A stretch of DNA of 64,000 nt from a bacterium (lineage in GTDB: Bacteria; BMS3Abin14). Location: contig JARGFZ010000012.1 of NCBI GenBank assembly GCA_029210965.1, forward strand, positions 1 to 64,000, read 5' to 3'. Shown here in pieces: positions 15,999 to 25,450 of this stretch (its first letter is position 1; every line of letters begins with the position of its first letter). The position numbers were made by a program, and so were the translations under genes. The notes beneath the pieces are model-generated. The model had not been told where the DNA came from, searched no databases, and saw only the letters and a list, made by a program, of their open reading frames with translations.

Positions 15999-17372
15999 TT
16001 ACACCATTTTTTTCGGGTCCAATGTTTCCTCAACTTCCTCGTCCGTCAGGATCCCCTTCTCCTTCACCAGCTCCCGGATCGTCTTGCCTTCTTCAAAGGC
16101 CTCCTTGGCAAGTTCCGCGGCCCGATCGTATCCGATCTTCCCAGCCAGGGGGGTCACCAGGGCAAGGCTTTGCTCCACCAGGTCCGCACACCGATCCGCA
16201 TTTGCAGTGATTTTACTGACATACTTTTCCCCCAGCAGGCGGCTGGTGCCAGACAGGAGGGTAATTGACTCGGCGATCACAAACCCGATCAGGGGCATGG
16301 CCACGTTAAGCTCAAGGATTCCCGAGGCGTTAGCCATCGTCACTGTAAGGTCGTTGCCCATGACCCTTGCCCCCACCTGGATCGCTGATTCCACAAGCAC
16401 GGGGTTGACCTTGCCTGGCATGAGGGAAGAGCCGGGTTGTAAAGAGGGCAGGGTGATCTCGCCGATACTCCCCCGCGGACCCGAAGCCAGCAAACGCAGG
16501 TCGGAAGCTATCTTCACGAGGGAGGAAGCATAGAGGGCAAGGGCCTTCATAAGTCCGGTAAGAGCCTCCTTGCCGCCCTGCGCGGCAAATCGATTAGACA
16601 CAATCCTGCACTCGACCCCGGTCTTGGCTGTGAGAAACGCCACTGCCCTTTCCGCGAATTCCGGGTGGGCACTGAGACCAGTTCCCACTGCAGTCCCCCC
16701 GAGGGTCAGCTCCTCCAGGTCCGGCAGGCACCTGTTCACAGCCTCGATCCCGTGTACGACCTGTGCCGCCCAGCCTGAAAACTCCTGGCCCAGGGTTATG
16801 GGGACCGCATCCTGCATGTGAGTCCGCCCAAGCTTGACAAGGTTGGCGAACTCCTCTGCCTTATTTCCCAGGGCCGCCTGCAGGCTCTCCAGGGCCGGCA
16901 GCAGTATCTCCTGGACCTGAAGCCTGGAGGCAATGTGCAGAGCCGTAGGGATCACATCGTTGCTGGATTGACCCAGGTTGACGTGGTCGTTGGGGTGAAC
17001 AGGAGTGCGCCCCTGCCTCTTGCTGCCCAGAAGTTCGTTGGCCCTGGCCGCGATAACCTCGTTCATGTTCATGTTGGTGGAGGTTCCGGAACCGGTTTGA
17101 AACACATCCACCGGGAACTGGTCGACAAAGCGCCCCTGGACGATCTCCTCTGCCGCCTGCCCGATAGCCTCTGCGAGCTCTTTGTCGAGCAGGCCAAGCT
17201 CGTGGTTCACCCTGGAAGCGGCCAGCTTGATGAGAGCCAGGCTCCTGAGGACACTGGCCGGCATGGTGTAGCCGGATATGGGGAAATTTTCCACTGCCCG
17301 CTGAGTGGAGGCTCCGTAGTAAGCCTCCTCAGGAACCTCCATCCTGCCCATGGAATCGTAGACCTCGATCAT
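15999..17372 (-). CDS. fumC: Fumarate hydratase class II
   Basis: 457 residues; catalyses fumarate + water to malate without a metal cofactor. The family signature GSSLMPGKVNP is present, as are TGSGTSTNMNMNEVIA, HPNDHVNLGQSSND and GRTHMQDAVPITLGQE, which build the tetrameric active site. The start at 17372 is preferred because AGGGGGAGG lies upstream at the right distance; a longer frame to 17408 has none. It shares the strand with acnA and diverges from korA, giving a TCA-cycle cluster. Confidence 0.96.
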   Translation of the reverse strand: MIEVYDSMGRMEVPEEAYYGASTQRAVENFPISGYTMPASVLRSLALIKLAASRVNHELGLLDKELAEAIGQAAEEIVQGRFVDQFPVDVFQTGSGTSTNMNMNEVIAARANELLGSKRQGRTPVHPNDHVNLGQSSNDVIPTALHIASRLQVQEILLPALESLQAALGNKAEEFANLVKLGRTHMQDAVPITLGQEFSGWAAQVVHGIEAVNRCLPDLEELTLGGTAVGTGLSAHPEFAERAVAFLTAKTGVECRIVSNRFAAQGGKEALTGLMKALALYASSLVKIASDLRLLASGPRGSIGEITLPSLQPGSSLMPGKVNPVLVESAIQVGARVMGNDLTVTMANASGILELNVAMPLIGFVIAESITLLSGTSRLLGEKYVSKITANADRCADLVEQSLALVTPLAGKIGYDRAAELAKEAFEEGKTIRELVKEKGILTDEEVEETLDPKKMV

Positions 17373-17484
17373 CCTCAACCTCCCCCTGTATATAAACGGG
17401 TCATCCACCTTTGTTATGTATCATTAAAAGTATTTCAATTTTATCACTTTTCAGTAACCTTTACTCAGGGTGACATCCTGTGCC

Positions 17485-17513
17485 TTGATATGGATCGGTT
17501 CGGGCCTGACAAT
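17485..17513 (+). promoter_or_regulatory. Candidate promoter of korAB
   Basis: TTGATA (17485-17490), a 17-base gap and GACAAT (17508-17513) lie 30 bases before the korA ATG, with AAAGGAGAG as ribosome-binding site in between. The divergent fumC start is 113 bases to the left, so control elements may be shared. Confidence 0.35.
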
Positions 17514-17542
17514 TAATAATACCCTAAAGGAGAGTCTTCTAT

Positions 17543-19261
17543 ATGAGTTTATCAGTTAAACATGGCGTGGCTATCGTTGTCGCCGGAGAGGCGGGCCAGG
17601 GGATCCAGACTATCGAATCCATCCTCACGATGGTTCTGAAAAGATCGGGCTACCATGTATTCGCCACGAAAGAGTACATGTCCCGCATACGAGGGGGCAG
17701 CAACTCTACCCTGATCCGCGTCGGGCACGAACGAACCCCTGCCCATGTGGACCGCATCGATGTCCTCGTCCCTCTGGACGACAACGCCCTGGAGCATCTG
17801 GCCTCCCGCATCTCCCGTGAAACGATGATCATCGGTGAAAGGGAAAACCTCCAAACTTTACATGACCTCCTTGACATCCCCTTTAGCGGTCTGGCTGAAA
17901 AAGCAGGGGGGAAGATATACGCCAACACGGTAGCCATAGCGGCTCTCCTGGGAATTTTGGAGGGTGAGTTAAACCTCCTGGAGGAATACCTGTCGGATCG
18001 CTTTGAAAAAAAGGGTAAATCCATCGTCAAGGGGAATCTGGAGGCTGCCCGGCTGGGTTTCCAGGCGGGGCGCGAACTGCGTTCTTCCGGGAAAACATCC
18101 TTCGATCTGAAAAAGAACCCTGAAACGGCCAATGATATCCTCATCAGCGGCGGCGCGGCTGTGGCTTTAGGTGCCATTTCCGGAGGGTGCAACTTTATCT
18201 CTTCCTACCCCATGTCCCCTGGTACCGCAGTCCTTAACTTCATGGCCCACCACGACAGCCAGTTCGGCATTGTGGTGGAACAGGCGGAGGATGAGATCGC
18301 TGCTGTCAATATGGCTTTAGGAGCCTGGTATGCAGGCGCCAGGGCCATGGTCACCACCTCCGGCGGAGGGTTCGCCCTCATGGAAGAGGGAGTCAGCCTT
18401 GCCGGTATTACTGAATCCCCCCTTGTGGTGCATGTTGGTCAACGGCCGGGACCGGCCACAGGAATGGCAACACGGACAGAGCAGGGCGACCTTGATCTTG
18501 TCCTCCACTCGGGGCACGGCGAGTTTCCCCGGATCGTCTACGCTCCAGGTTCTGTAGAGGAAGCGTTCCAGCTGACCCGCCGCGCCTTTAACGAAGCCGA
18601 CAGATACCAGGTTCCCGTTTTTGTCCTCACCGACCAGTACTTTATTGACTCTTACTGCAGCGTTCCCGCTCTTGATACCGGTACTGCCGATATAGAAGAT
18701 CACACAGTGAGGACTTTGGCCGATTACAAACGCTATGCATTTACCGAAGAGGGGATATCTCCCAGGGGAATCCCGGGGTTCGGCGAGGGGCTGGTCTGCG
18801 TGAACAGCCACGAGCACACCGAGGAGGGGCACATCACGGAAAAGATCCAAATGCGTAACCGGATGATGGAAAAGAGGATGGGTAAACTCGATCCCATCGT
18901 CCGTGACTCCGTGCCTCCGACCCTTATCGGCCCCGAGAAATATCGCGTGCTGGTCATCTGCTGGGGTTCGAACTACCACATCGTGGCCGAGGCTGTCTCC
19001 CTCCTCGGGAAAGATGATATCGCGGTTCTCCACTTCTCCCAGGTATTCCCCCTGCCCCCTGAAACCAATGAACTGCTGGAAAGAGCGGAGAGCACCATCG
19101 TGGTGGAGAACAACTACACCGGACAGTTCGCCAGGCTCTTAAAAGCATATGCCGGCCTTGATACCGGGCACAGCATCCGCCAGTACAACGGGAGACCCTT
19201 TTGTTTTGAGGCGCTTGCCAAAAAGATCCTCAGACTGGCAAGGAAAGGGGATCGCAAATGA
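17543..19261 (+). CDS. korA: 2-oxoacid:ferredoxin oxidoreductase, fused gamma-alpha subunit
   Basis: 572 residues. Residues 1-190 are the gamma (POR) domain (AIVVAGEAGQGIQTIESIL, MSRIRGGSNSTLIRVG). From about 195 comes the alpha pyrimidine-binding domain (ISGGAAVALGAISGGCNF, SYPMSPGTAVLNFMA, VEQAEDEIAAVNMALGAW), and the C-terminal transketolase-like domain follows. With KorB it oxidatively decarboxylates 2-oxoglutarate (or a similar 2-oxoacid) to the CoA ester, reducing ferredoxin, and may run reductively. The gamma-alpha fusion plus separate beta is the usual KorAB layout in these bacteria. Stop and korB start overlap (ATGA at 19258). Substrate is inferred from the neighbouring TCA genes. 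Confidence 0.92.
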   Translation: MSLSVKHGVAIVVAGEAGQGIQTIESILTMVLKRSGYHVFATKEYMSRIRGGSNSTLIRVGHERTPAHVDRIDVLVPLDDNALEHLASRISRETMIIGERENLQTLHDLLDIPFSGLAEKAGGKIYANTVAIAALLGILEGELNLLEEYLSDRFEKKGKSIVKGNLEAARLGFQAGRELRSSGKTSFDLKKNPETANDILISGGAAVALGAISGGCNFISSYPMSPGTAVLNFMAHHDSQFGIVVEQAEDEIAAVNMALGAWYAGARAMVTTSGGGFALMEEGVSLAGITESPLVVHVGQRPGPATGMATRTEQGDLDLVLHSGHGEFPRIVYAPGSVEEAFQLTRRAFNEADRYQVPVFVLTDQYFIDSYCSVPALDTGTADIEDHTVRTLADYKRYAFTEEGISPRGIPGFGEGLVCVNSHEHTEEGHITEKIQMRNRMMEKRMGKLDPIVRDSVPPTLIGPEKYRVLVICWGSNYHIVAEAVSLLGKDDIAVLHFSQVFPLPPETNELLERAESTIVVENNYTGQFARLLKAYAGLDTGHSIRQYNGRPFCFEALAKKILRLARKGDRK

Positions 19262-20118
19262 AGGAAAGTCGCTTTGACATCGAGTCTGCCGAGATCTCAT
19301 GGTGCCCCGGGTGCGGCAACTTTTTCATTCTCGAGGCCTTAAAGGGAACCTTTGAGATCCTCAGACTGGATCCCGTTGAGCTGGTGATCGTCTCGGGGAT
19401 CGGCCAGGCAGGCAAAACACCCCATTATCTGAAGTGCAACATGTTTAACGGTCTCCACGGCAGGTCCCTTCCCCTGGCAACAGCGGTCAAGGCAGCCAAT
19501 CCCCGCCAGACGGTGATCGCCCAGGGCGGAGACGGGGACATGTACGGTGAGGGAGGCAACCACCTTCTTCATGCCATCAGGCGAAACCCCGACATTACGG
19601 TCATTGTGCACAACAACATGGTTTACGGCCTTACAAAGGGGCAGGCGTCCCCTACCAGTGCCAGGGGTTTCACTACAGGCCTCCAGGTCCATGGCGTAGC
19701 CAGTGAACCGTTCAACCCCCTCGCCATGGCTATTTCCCTCAACGCGTCCTTTGTGGCCAGGACCTTCGCCGGGGACAGGGAGGGGACATCCAGGGTCCTG
19801 GCCGCAGCCATCAGGCACAGAGGCTTTGCCCTCGTAGACATCCTCCAGCCCTGTGTCACCTTCAACAAGGTCAACACGTACCAGTGGTTCAAGGACCGCA
19901 TCCAACCGATCCCCCATTTCCACGACCCCTCTGACAGGATTAAGGCCCTGGAACTGGCCTTCATGACGGAAACCCTTCCAGTGGGGGTTCTATTTGTAAA
20001 TGAGGACAAGCTCACCTTCGAGGAGTTTCTTCCTGTTTACGACAGTTCGGACGAACCGTTGTATAATAGAGGAGTGAACAGGGTGGAGCTGCAAAAGGTG
20101 ATCGATTTGTTGAGATAG
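19258..20118 (+). CDS. korB: 2-oxoacid:ferredoxin oxidoreductase, beta subunit
   Basis: 286 residues. It carries the thiamine-pyrophosphate domain: WCPGCGNFF near residue 14-22, IGQAGKTPHYL, and the TPP/Mg2+ motif QGGDGDMYGEGGNH with VHNNMVYGLTKGQASPTS, all diagnostic of KorB/PorB. The CPGCG Cys residues and a later Cys probably ligate the [4Fe-4S] cluster that passes electrons to ferredoxin. Its start overlaps the korA stop by four bases, so the two are translationally coupled. No ferredoxin-like delta subunit is adjacent, so a free ferredoxin must serve. Confidence 0.93.
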   Translation: MKESRFDIESAEISWCPGCGNFFILEALKGTFEILRLDPVELVIVSGIGQAGKTPHYLKCNMFNGLHGRSLPLATAVKAANPRQTVIAQGGDGDMYGEGGNHLLHAIRRNPDITVIVHNNMVYGLTKGQASPTSARGFTTGLQVHGVASEPFNPLAMAISLNASFVARTFAGDREGTSRVLAAAIRHRGFALVDILQPCVTFNKVNTYQWFKDRIQPIPHFHDPSDRIKALELAFMTETLPVGVLFVNEDKLTFEEFLPVYDSSDEPLYNRGVNRVELQKVIDLLR

Positions 20119-20325
20119 AAATTCAAAGTTCAATATATGAGCATGTTCTCTGGAATTATATCGATGGGATCGCACATTTTTTGGTCAATCAAAGGGAGGT
20201 GACAATATTCAGACCAGGTACAAAAAGCCCGGGTCCAGACAAGATTCAAGGCTGTCAGTTGTCCAACAACAGTTCCCTTTAATGAATATTGCATTTTGAA
20301 CCCAGGTTGGTGATCGGAGGTAACC

Positions 20326-20526
20326 ATGAAAACGGACGGCAAAGAAAAACAGTGCGACAGCAAAGGGGAACGGCGTATAAGCAAGAGACCGCGCCGAAGG
20401 CTTGTGGACCTGACCCTCAAAGCCGGCACAAACAGACGGGAATGCAAGGAAGATCGGCGGAAGGAAAGTGCCGAAGGGTCGACCCCTCGACCAGGTTCGG
20501 GGCAGGCTGAGCGACTGAGCGACTGA
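20326..20526 (+). CDS. Putative small basic protein
   Basis: 66 residues from ATG 20326, with GGAGG eight bases upstream. The first 45 residues are strongly basic with an ordered pattern (RRPRRRLVDLTLKAG-like, then TNRRECKEDRRKES), similar to short RR/DRR-rich proteins. The last 20 (STPRPGSGQAERLSD) are encoded by a dispersed CCTCGACCAGGTTCGGGGC/ACTGAGCG repeat, so the original C-terminus may have been replaced. No family name can be given. Confidence 0.4.
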   Translation: MKTDGKEKQCDSKGERRISKRPRRRLVDLTLKAGTNRRECKEDRRKESAEGSTPRPGSGQAERLSD

Positions 20527-21007
20527 GCGAAAGTGCCCTGGAACAAGGATAAAAGACAGGAAAAAAGCTGTCTCGGGGAAATCCCGCCTTTGGCGTGACA
20601 AGGTTGGTGTCGGAGAGAAACCTGAATAACTACCCAACCACTGGTATTATTTCGAAACTGGATGTAACCTCGACTTTTTATAGATTCTGAACGAATTCAG
20701 GCCAGCTGTTTCCCGTCAGGACCGCCAATTCCTTTGATTACAAATACGGTTGGATTCCGGGTCTTCGCTTTCACCCCCACCTCGGTCCTCCCCCCTCCGC
20801 AGGGGGAGGAAGAGTAAGGAAATGGACTATTGATCGGCCCGGAATGACAGTCAATTTTAAACCAGACTTCAGCCTTCCTCTGCGTTCCTTCCGTCTTCGC
20901 TTTCAGCTACGCCGCGACAAGTCGCGTACTCTGCGTTAAAAACAACGCACTTATAAGAATTGCTATTATAATAGCTCCTGGGTACTGGGTACTGGGTACT
21001 CTAAAAA
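20527..21007. other. Repeat-rich spacer
   Basis: No convincing gene. It contains three ACTGAGCG octads at 20509-20531, a copy of the CGTCTTCGCTTTCAGCTACG repeat at 20893-20935 (also around 53090-53140 and 5695-5715) and three perfect heptads GGGTACT at 20980-21000, immediately after the stop of the SYLF gene on the opposite strand. Confidence 0.6.
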
Positions 21008-21574
21008 TCATTTATCCAGCTTAGTAAACTTCGACCCCTCCAGTGTCAAATTATACATCAGCCCCTTCTGGCCGAAGACGAAGCCCACAATGGGGTCCTT
21101 GATGTTGCTGGTGTTAAAAGAGCCGCCGGCACCCTTTTCAAGGAATGCCACCGAGCCGTCCACTCCCACTTCCCAACCGTTACTTTTGCGGAATTTAGCC
21201 AATGATTCTTCGGTCAAAAAGATCACGACAATGCTCTTTTTCTGGACGCCCACCTGAAAGCCGATGGACGCCGCAGCTGTGGAATAATAAGCAACCGACT
21301 TCCCTCCGATGCGCAGGGCTCCTTCTCCATACTCGCCCCCGACAGCAAGACCTGCCTTTACCACGTTCGGAAGAACGAGATAACCCTTAGCCATGGAAAG
21401 GAATACGTTCGCTTCATTGACCTCTTTTTGGAACCGCTCCAGGGCCACGTCGACGCTGACGTCGATCTCCCTGGCATCGGCCGCCTGAACTGCCGTAGGC
21501 AGCAGGGCCAACAAGCAAAGGGTCATTATCACTAATATGCCAATCCTGCTTGATTTTGCTTTTACATTCACCAT
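21008..21574 (-). CDS. SYLF/Ysc84-domain secreted protein
   Basis: 188 residues. A signal peptide (about 1-32, ending AVQAAD) precedes a Ysc84/SYLF lipid-binding domain with FLSMAKGYLVLPNVVKAGL, VGGEYGEGALRIGG, YYSTAAASIGFQVGVQ, VVIFLTEESLAKF and GVDGSVAF. In eukaryotes the domain binds phosphoinositides; the bacterial secreted members have no settled role but probably touch membranes. The ATG at 21574 is chosen by AAGAGGTG upstream; a longer frame has an unlikely N-terminus. Single-gene unit. Confidence 0.88.
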   Translation of the reverse strand: MVNVKAKSSRIGILVIMTLCLLALLPTAVQAADAREIDVSVDVALERFQKEVNEANVFLSMAKGYLVLPNVVKAGLAVGGEYGEGALRIGGKSVAYYSTAAASIGFQVGVQKKSIVVIFLTEESLAKFRKSNGWEVGVDGSVAFLEKGAGGSFNTSNIKDPIVGFVFGQKGLMYNLTLEGSKFTKLDK

Positions 21575-21780
21575 CGTGTCACCTCTTAACTTCATCGTTT
21601 TAGCCGCTTTGCTCCCGGACAGTCCAACATAAGGGAACAAGTAGTCCTGGATTTTAGCACCAAACATCAAACGTTAAACTGTACTACCAAGATACAGCAC
21701 TTTGCCTCTTCTTTCACCTTATGCATTGCGTTGGAATTTAAAGCTGTGTTACACAAGCTTATATATTAACGCAGCAAATT

Positions 21781-21935
21781 TGATGACTTCGCAAAAAGTC
21801 ATCAATGCGCCCCTGTCGGGGCGCCCAAATCAATGACCGGTAGTATAAGTCATTGATTTGTAAGGAAAGCGAAAATGACACTTTTCGCTTTCCGTGGAGC
21901 AAAAAGCCAATAATGGACTTTTTGCGACCCTATCA
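21781..21935 (+). mobile_element. Structured 155-bp MITE-like element, copy A
   Basis: Five hairpins in a row: 21782-21803 (GATGACT stem), 21807-21824 (GCGCCCC/GGGGCGC), 21826-21860 (12-bp CAAATCAATGAC stem), 21864-21893 (12-bp GGAAAGCGAAAA stem) and 21899-21925 (GCAAAAAG.CC stem). Ends are imperfect inverted repeats (TGATGACTTCGCAAAAAGTC / TGATAGGGTCGCAAAAAGTC). Flanking 8-mers AAATTTGA and AAAGTCGA agree at 6 of 8 positions. Same element as 28224-28379 and 47562-47717. It abuts the purine permease gene. Confidence 0.85.
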
Positions 21936-21953
21936 AAGTCGAAAGGAGGGGGA

Positions 21954-23237
21954 ATGCTGGAAAATCTGTTCAAGCTCACTGAACGCCGGAGCAATGTCCG
22001 CACAGAGATCATCGCGGGTTTCACGACCTTTCTCACAGCCGCCTACATCGTTTTCGTCAACCCGAACATCCTGGCCAATACCGGCATGGACAAGGGGGCC
22101 CTTATCACGGTCACATGCCTTGTAGCGGGCCTGTCCTCCATATTCATGGGGCTATGGGCCAACGCTCCCATCATGATGGCTCCGGGAATGGGACTGAACG
22201 CCTTTTTCGCCTTTGCCCTGGTCCTCGGACAGGGAGTGCCATGGCAAGAGGCACTGGGTGTGGTTTTCATTTCAGGTGTTTTCTTTCTCATCCTCACATT
22301 CCTGGGTATACGAGAGAGGATCGTCAAGGCCATACCAGCCTCCCTCCGGCTCGCTACCTCTGTTGGTATCGGGCTGTTCATTGCCTTTATAGGCATGCAG
22401 GGCCTGGGGCTCATCGTCAGGAACGACGCTGTCCTGGTGGGCCTGGGGACCATGAACAAGACTGTCCTCCTGGGACTCGTTGGGATGCTCCTCATTGTCA
22501 TCCTCGAGATCAAAAAGGTCAAAGGTTCCATCCTTATCGGAATCCTGGCCACGGCCCTGGCTGGAATGATATTCCAACTATCCCCCTTCCCGGGCGGTAT
22601 AATGGCCATGCCTCCAAGCATGGCTCCGGTGGCCTTTAAGCTGGACATCATGGGAGCCCTGAAAGTCTCCCTGTGGGCCAGCATCTTTTCCTTCATGTTT
22701 GTGGATCTGTTCGACAGCCTCGGGACCTTGTTGGCTGTATGCAGGGAGGCTGACCTGGAGAAGGACGGGGACATCAAGGACCTTCCCAGGATGTTGACGG
22801 CCGACGCCGTGGCAACTGTTTTCGGCTCAATCCTGGGTACCAGCACGACAACCTCTTACATCGAATCAGCTGCAGGTGTGGCAGAAGGAGGCCGTACCGG
22901 AATGACCGCCGTCACAACAGGGATCCTCTTCCTGTTGGCCGCCTTTTTTACACCCTTGATCGGCTCCGTTCAGGCTTACGCAACAGCACCCGCCCTGATC
23001 ATCGTGGGCATCTTCATGATGAGGGGGATCGGCCAGATAAACTTCTACGACTTTGAAGAGGGAGTGCCGGCCTTCCTGACCCTCATTCTCATGCCCCTGA
23101 CCTACTCCATCGCCCAGGGTCTGGTGTTCGGATTCATCTCTTTCGCCCTGATCAAGGTGCTTGTGGGCAAGGTCAAGGAACTTGATCCTATCCTCACGAT
23201 CATCGCAGTCCTGTGCCTGGTAAGTCTGGTAATCTAG
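21954..23237 (+). CDS. NCS2-family purine permease (AzgA/GhxP-like)
   Basis: 427 residues with 12-14 hydrophobic helices. The N-terminus LTERRSNVRTEIIAGFTTFL and APGMGLNAFFAFALVLGQGVPW, which contains the substrate-facing motif, are those of the AzgA-like branch that imports adenine, guanine, hypoxanthine or xanthine by proton symport. SILGTSTTTSYIESAAGVAEGG is the second family signature. The start at 21954 is set by AAAGGAGGGGGA; the in-frame extension upstream is encoded by the repeat element and is not real. Single gene, with the repeat element forming its upstream region, so its mRNA leader could include the element's last hairpins. Confidence 0.92.
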   Translation: MLENLFKLTERRSNVRTEIIAGFTTFLTAAYIVFVNPNILANTGMDKGALITVTCLVAGLSSIFMGLWANAPIMMAPGMGLNAFFAFALVLGQGVPWQEALGVVFISGVFFLILTFLGIRERIVKAIPASLRLATSVGIGLFIAFIGMQGLGLIVRNDAVLVGLGTMNKTVLLGLVGMLLIVILEIKKVKGSILIGILATALAGMIFQLSPFPGGIMAMPPSMAPVAFKLDIMGALKVSLWASIFSFMFVDLFDSLGTLLAVCREADLEKDGDIKDLPRMLTADAVATVFGSILGTSTTTSYIESAAGVAEGGRTGMTAVTTGILFLLAAFFTPLIGSVQAYATAPALIIVGIFMMRGIGQINFYDFEEGVPAFLTLILMPLTYSIAQGLVFGFISFALIKVLVGKVKELDPILTIIAVLCLVSLVI

Positions 23238-23288
23238 AAATCCGCAGGAAATATCTCCAGCGAATTTCTAGATCTGCTGTTAACCACC

Positions 23289-23370
23289 TTTAAATCGGGT
23301 TCATGATTCATAAGAAAAGGGTCCCACACGGGACCCCTTCTTATGTCCCAACTGTTGAACCCGATTTAAA
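23289..23370. terminator. Nested bidirectional terminator between convergent genes
   Basis: The inner stem (23310-23344, AAGGGTCC/GGGACCCC with flanking ATAAGAA/TTCTTAT) is a strong terminator. An outer 15-bp perfect inverted repeat (TTTAAATCGGGTTCA at 23289 and its complement ending at 23370) encloses it and overlaps the stop codon of the minus-strand gene. It serves both the permease and the barrel gene. Confidence 0.85.
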
Positions 23371-23890
23371 ACTTGTATCCGAAAAGCAGGCCCACGTTAA
23401 GAGAAGCGCCATCGGTACTGAAGGTGTCACTCTTCCAGTAAACGCCCTTAACTTCGATCCGGCCGACAAAATGTTCTGAAACAATCTCCTCGACACCCAT
23501 CCCCAAATAACCTCCAGAAGCCGTATCAAACTCGAAATCATCCAGTTTAAGATCGTAAGATCCGACCCCAAGGAAAAAGTCTCCACGGATGTCGGCATCC
23601 TCCCTGCCCAGGAAAAACCTGGGGCCGAGCTCTATCCACTGGTAGGTGGTATCCGCGCCGCTGTTCCCCTCGGTGGCTGATCTTCTCCCGAACCTGATAT
23701 CAAGTGGTATTCCAACATCCAGGCCAACCAGAAGAGCAAAGCCCGCTCCAGGAGGGATATCATAGTATTCTCCCAGATCTGCCCCGAAGCTCACCGACTG
23801 AAATCCAGCCAGGACGGATACCCCATCTGCCAGGACGGTAGCAGGGGCCAGGGCCAACACCAGGGCCAGGATAAGAAATAACTTTTTCAT
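23366..23890 (-). CDS. Small outer-membrane beta-barrel protein
   Basis: 174 residues. A signal peptide (MKKLFLILALVLALAPATVLA) precedes a run of amphipathic strands (VSVLAGFQSVSFGADLG, GFALLVGLDVGIPLDIRFG, FFLGVGSYDLKLDDFEF) ending LLFGYKF with terminal Phe, the OmpA/OmpX-size 8-strand pattern. The start at 23890 follows GGGAGAAG. No enzyme motif. The same size class recurs at 52545-53030. Role unknown; such barrels are often adhesion or structural proteins. Confidence 0.75.
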   Translation of the reverse strand: MKKLFLILALVLALAPATVLADGVSVLAGFQSVSFGADLGEYYDIPPGAGFALLVGLDVGIPLDIRFGRRSATEGNSGADTTYQWIELGPRFFLGREDADIRGDFFLGVGSYDLKLDDFEFDTASGGYLGMGVEEIVSEHFVGRIEVKGVYWKSDTFSTDGASLNVGLLFGYKF

Positions 23891-23995
23891 AACAAATCTT
23901 CTCCCCAAGATAGCGTTTTACATCCACCAGATTACTGCCCCATTGCAGTTAGGAGGATTCTAACAAACCTGACCGTGGGAGAAAACCTTTAATTG

Positions 23996-25444
23996 ATGGT
24001 ATATTACTTTATGGGATTCATTGTTTTAGCAGTACTTATTATTCTCTGGATCACAATTACCGGAGTGGCCACCTTTCACATTCTTCTGAACAAGAGGGAT
24101 CCCAGAGGAGCGGCCCTCTGGCTGGCCATGACCTTCTTTCTCCCAATTTTGGGTCCCTTGCTCTACTGGACCCTTGGAATAAACCGGATTAAAAGAAGCA
24201 GTACTGTCAGGGCAAGGAGAAGGTCCCGCCCGGGTTGGGCCCATTGGCGTCCCGAGCACCGTGTTCATCCAAATGAAGGATTGTACCCGGAACTGGAATC
24301 CCTGATGAATACTTCCGGGCGGATAACCAGCCGCCCCCTTCTTCAGGGAAACACCATTGAACCTCTCTACGAGGGCAACCAAACTTTCCCGGCCATGCTG
24401 ACAGCCATAGGATCCGCTGAACGATCCGTGAACCTGAGCACCTATATTCTGGACAGGGATGCCGTCGGCTCGAGAATGATCAGTGCGCTCTGCACGGCTG
24501 CCCAACGGGGCGTAGAGGTGAGAGTTCTTGTTGATGGGATTGGTACAACCCGATCGGCCATCGTCATGGCAAGACAGCTTCGGGGAGCAGGGGCGATGCT
24601 TTCTATCTTTCACCCGCTTTTTGGTCTTTGGGTCAGACGGCCGAGCATCAACATGCGGAATCACCGTAAACTGCTCATCATCGACGGCAGGATCGGATTC
24701 ACTGGGGGGATCAATATCAGCAGCCGCCACTTTTTAACCCCGTGGAAAAAGATCGAGCCCATAAGAGACATTCACTTCAGGGTAACGGGGCCGGTGCTGG
24801 AGCAAATGCAGGCAGTTTTTGCCGAGGACTGGCATGCCTCGAAAGGGGAGCTACTGGATCCGGATGAGTTTTTGGCACAGCCTGAAGGTGGAGGAGAGGC
24901 TCTTGTCAGAGCTGTGTCCAGCGGGCCGGATGAAGACCTGGAAAGGATATACTATCTCATCCTCGGTGCCTTGAGATCAGCCAGGGATCATGTCCTCATC
25001 ATGACCCCCTACTTTATCCCCGACCGGGCCCTCATCCAGGCACTTTCCAGCGCTGTTCTGGCCGGGGTCAGAGTTGAGATCCTGCTGCCCGAAAAAAGTG
25101 ACCACCCCCTGGTTCAGGGAGCATCCATGGCCAATATCCCTGAACTCATCGAAAACGGGGTCAAGGTCCTGCTTATTCCCCCACCCTTTGTGCACAGTAA
25201 ACTCATGATAGTTGACGAAGCATGGTCCCTTATCGGGTCTGCCAATATCGACCCCAGGAGCTTCAGGCTGAACTTTGAATTCGACCTGGAGATCTATTCC
25301 AGAGAGTTCGCACAGAAGATGCTGCAATACTCCCGGGAGATGTCTTCCGAAGGGGTCTTACTGTCCCGGAAGGCGCTGCTGGAAAGACCCCTCACCACAA
25401 GGCTTCTGGAGGGAGCAGTGAAGATATTTTCGCCATATTTATAA
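23996..25444 (+). CDS. cls: Cardiolipin synthase (phospholipase D family)
   Basis: About 482 residues. Two N-terminal membrane helices (about 5-60; FFLPILGPLLYWTLG is the PLDc_N motif) are followed by two HxK(x)4D motifs: MRNHRKLLIIDGRIGFTGG and FVHSKLMIVDEAWSLIGSAN. These form one active site that joins two phosphatidylglycerols into cardiolipin. Length and layout are those of ClsA-type enzymes. A TTG one codon upstream is an alternative start; GGGAGA at 23978 is slightly better spaced for it. The inner membrane is the site of action. The gene stands alone; an inverted pair of heptad repeats follows it. Confidence 0.92.
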   Translation: MVYYFMGFIVLAVLIILWITITGVATFHILLNKRDPRGAALWLAMTFFLPILGPLLYWTLGINRIKRSSTVRARRRSRPGWAHWRPEHRVHPNEGLYPELESLMNTSGRITSRPLLQGNTIEPLYEGNQTFPAMLTAIGSAERSVNLSTYILDRDAVGSRMISALCTAAQRGVEVRVLVDGIGTTRSAIVMARQLRGAGAMLSIFHPLFGLWVRRPSINMRNHRKLLIIDGRIGFTGGINISSRHFLTPWKKIEPIRDIHFRVTGPVLEQMQAVFAEDWHASKGELLDPDEFLAQPEGGGEALVRAVSSGPDEDLERIYYLILGALRSARDHVLIMTPYFIPDRALIQALSSAVLAGVRVEILLPEKSDHPLVQGASMANIPELIENGVKVLLIPPPFVHSKLMIVDEAWSLIGSANIDPRSFRLNFEFDLEIYSREFAQKMLQYSREMSSEGVLLSRKALLERPLTTRLLEGAVKIFSPYL

Positions 25445-25450
25445 GGCGAA

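Noticed and set aside
17373-17542. Riboswitch upstream of korA or fumC
   Set aside because: No conserved aptamer pattern or terminator pair was visible in this short divergent region.
21894-21953. Longer N-terminus of the purine permease
   Set aside because: These codons are the last hairpin of structured element copy A; AAAGGAGGGGGA points to 21954.
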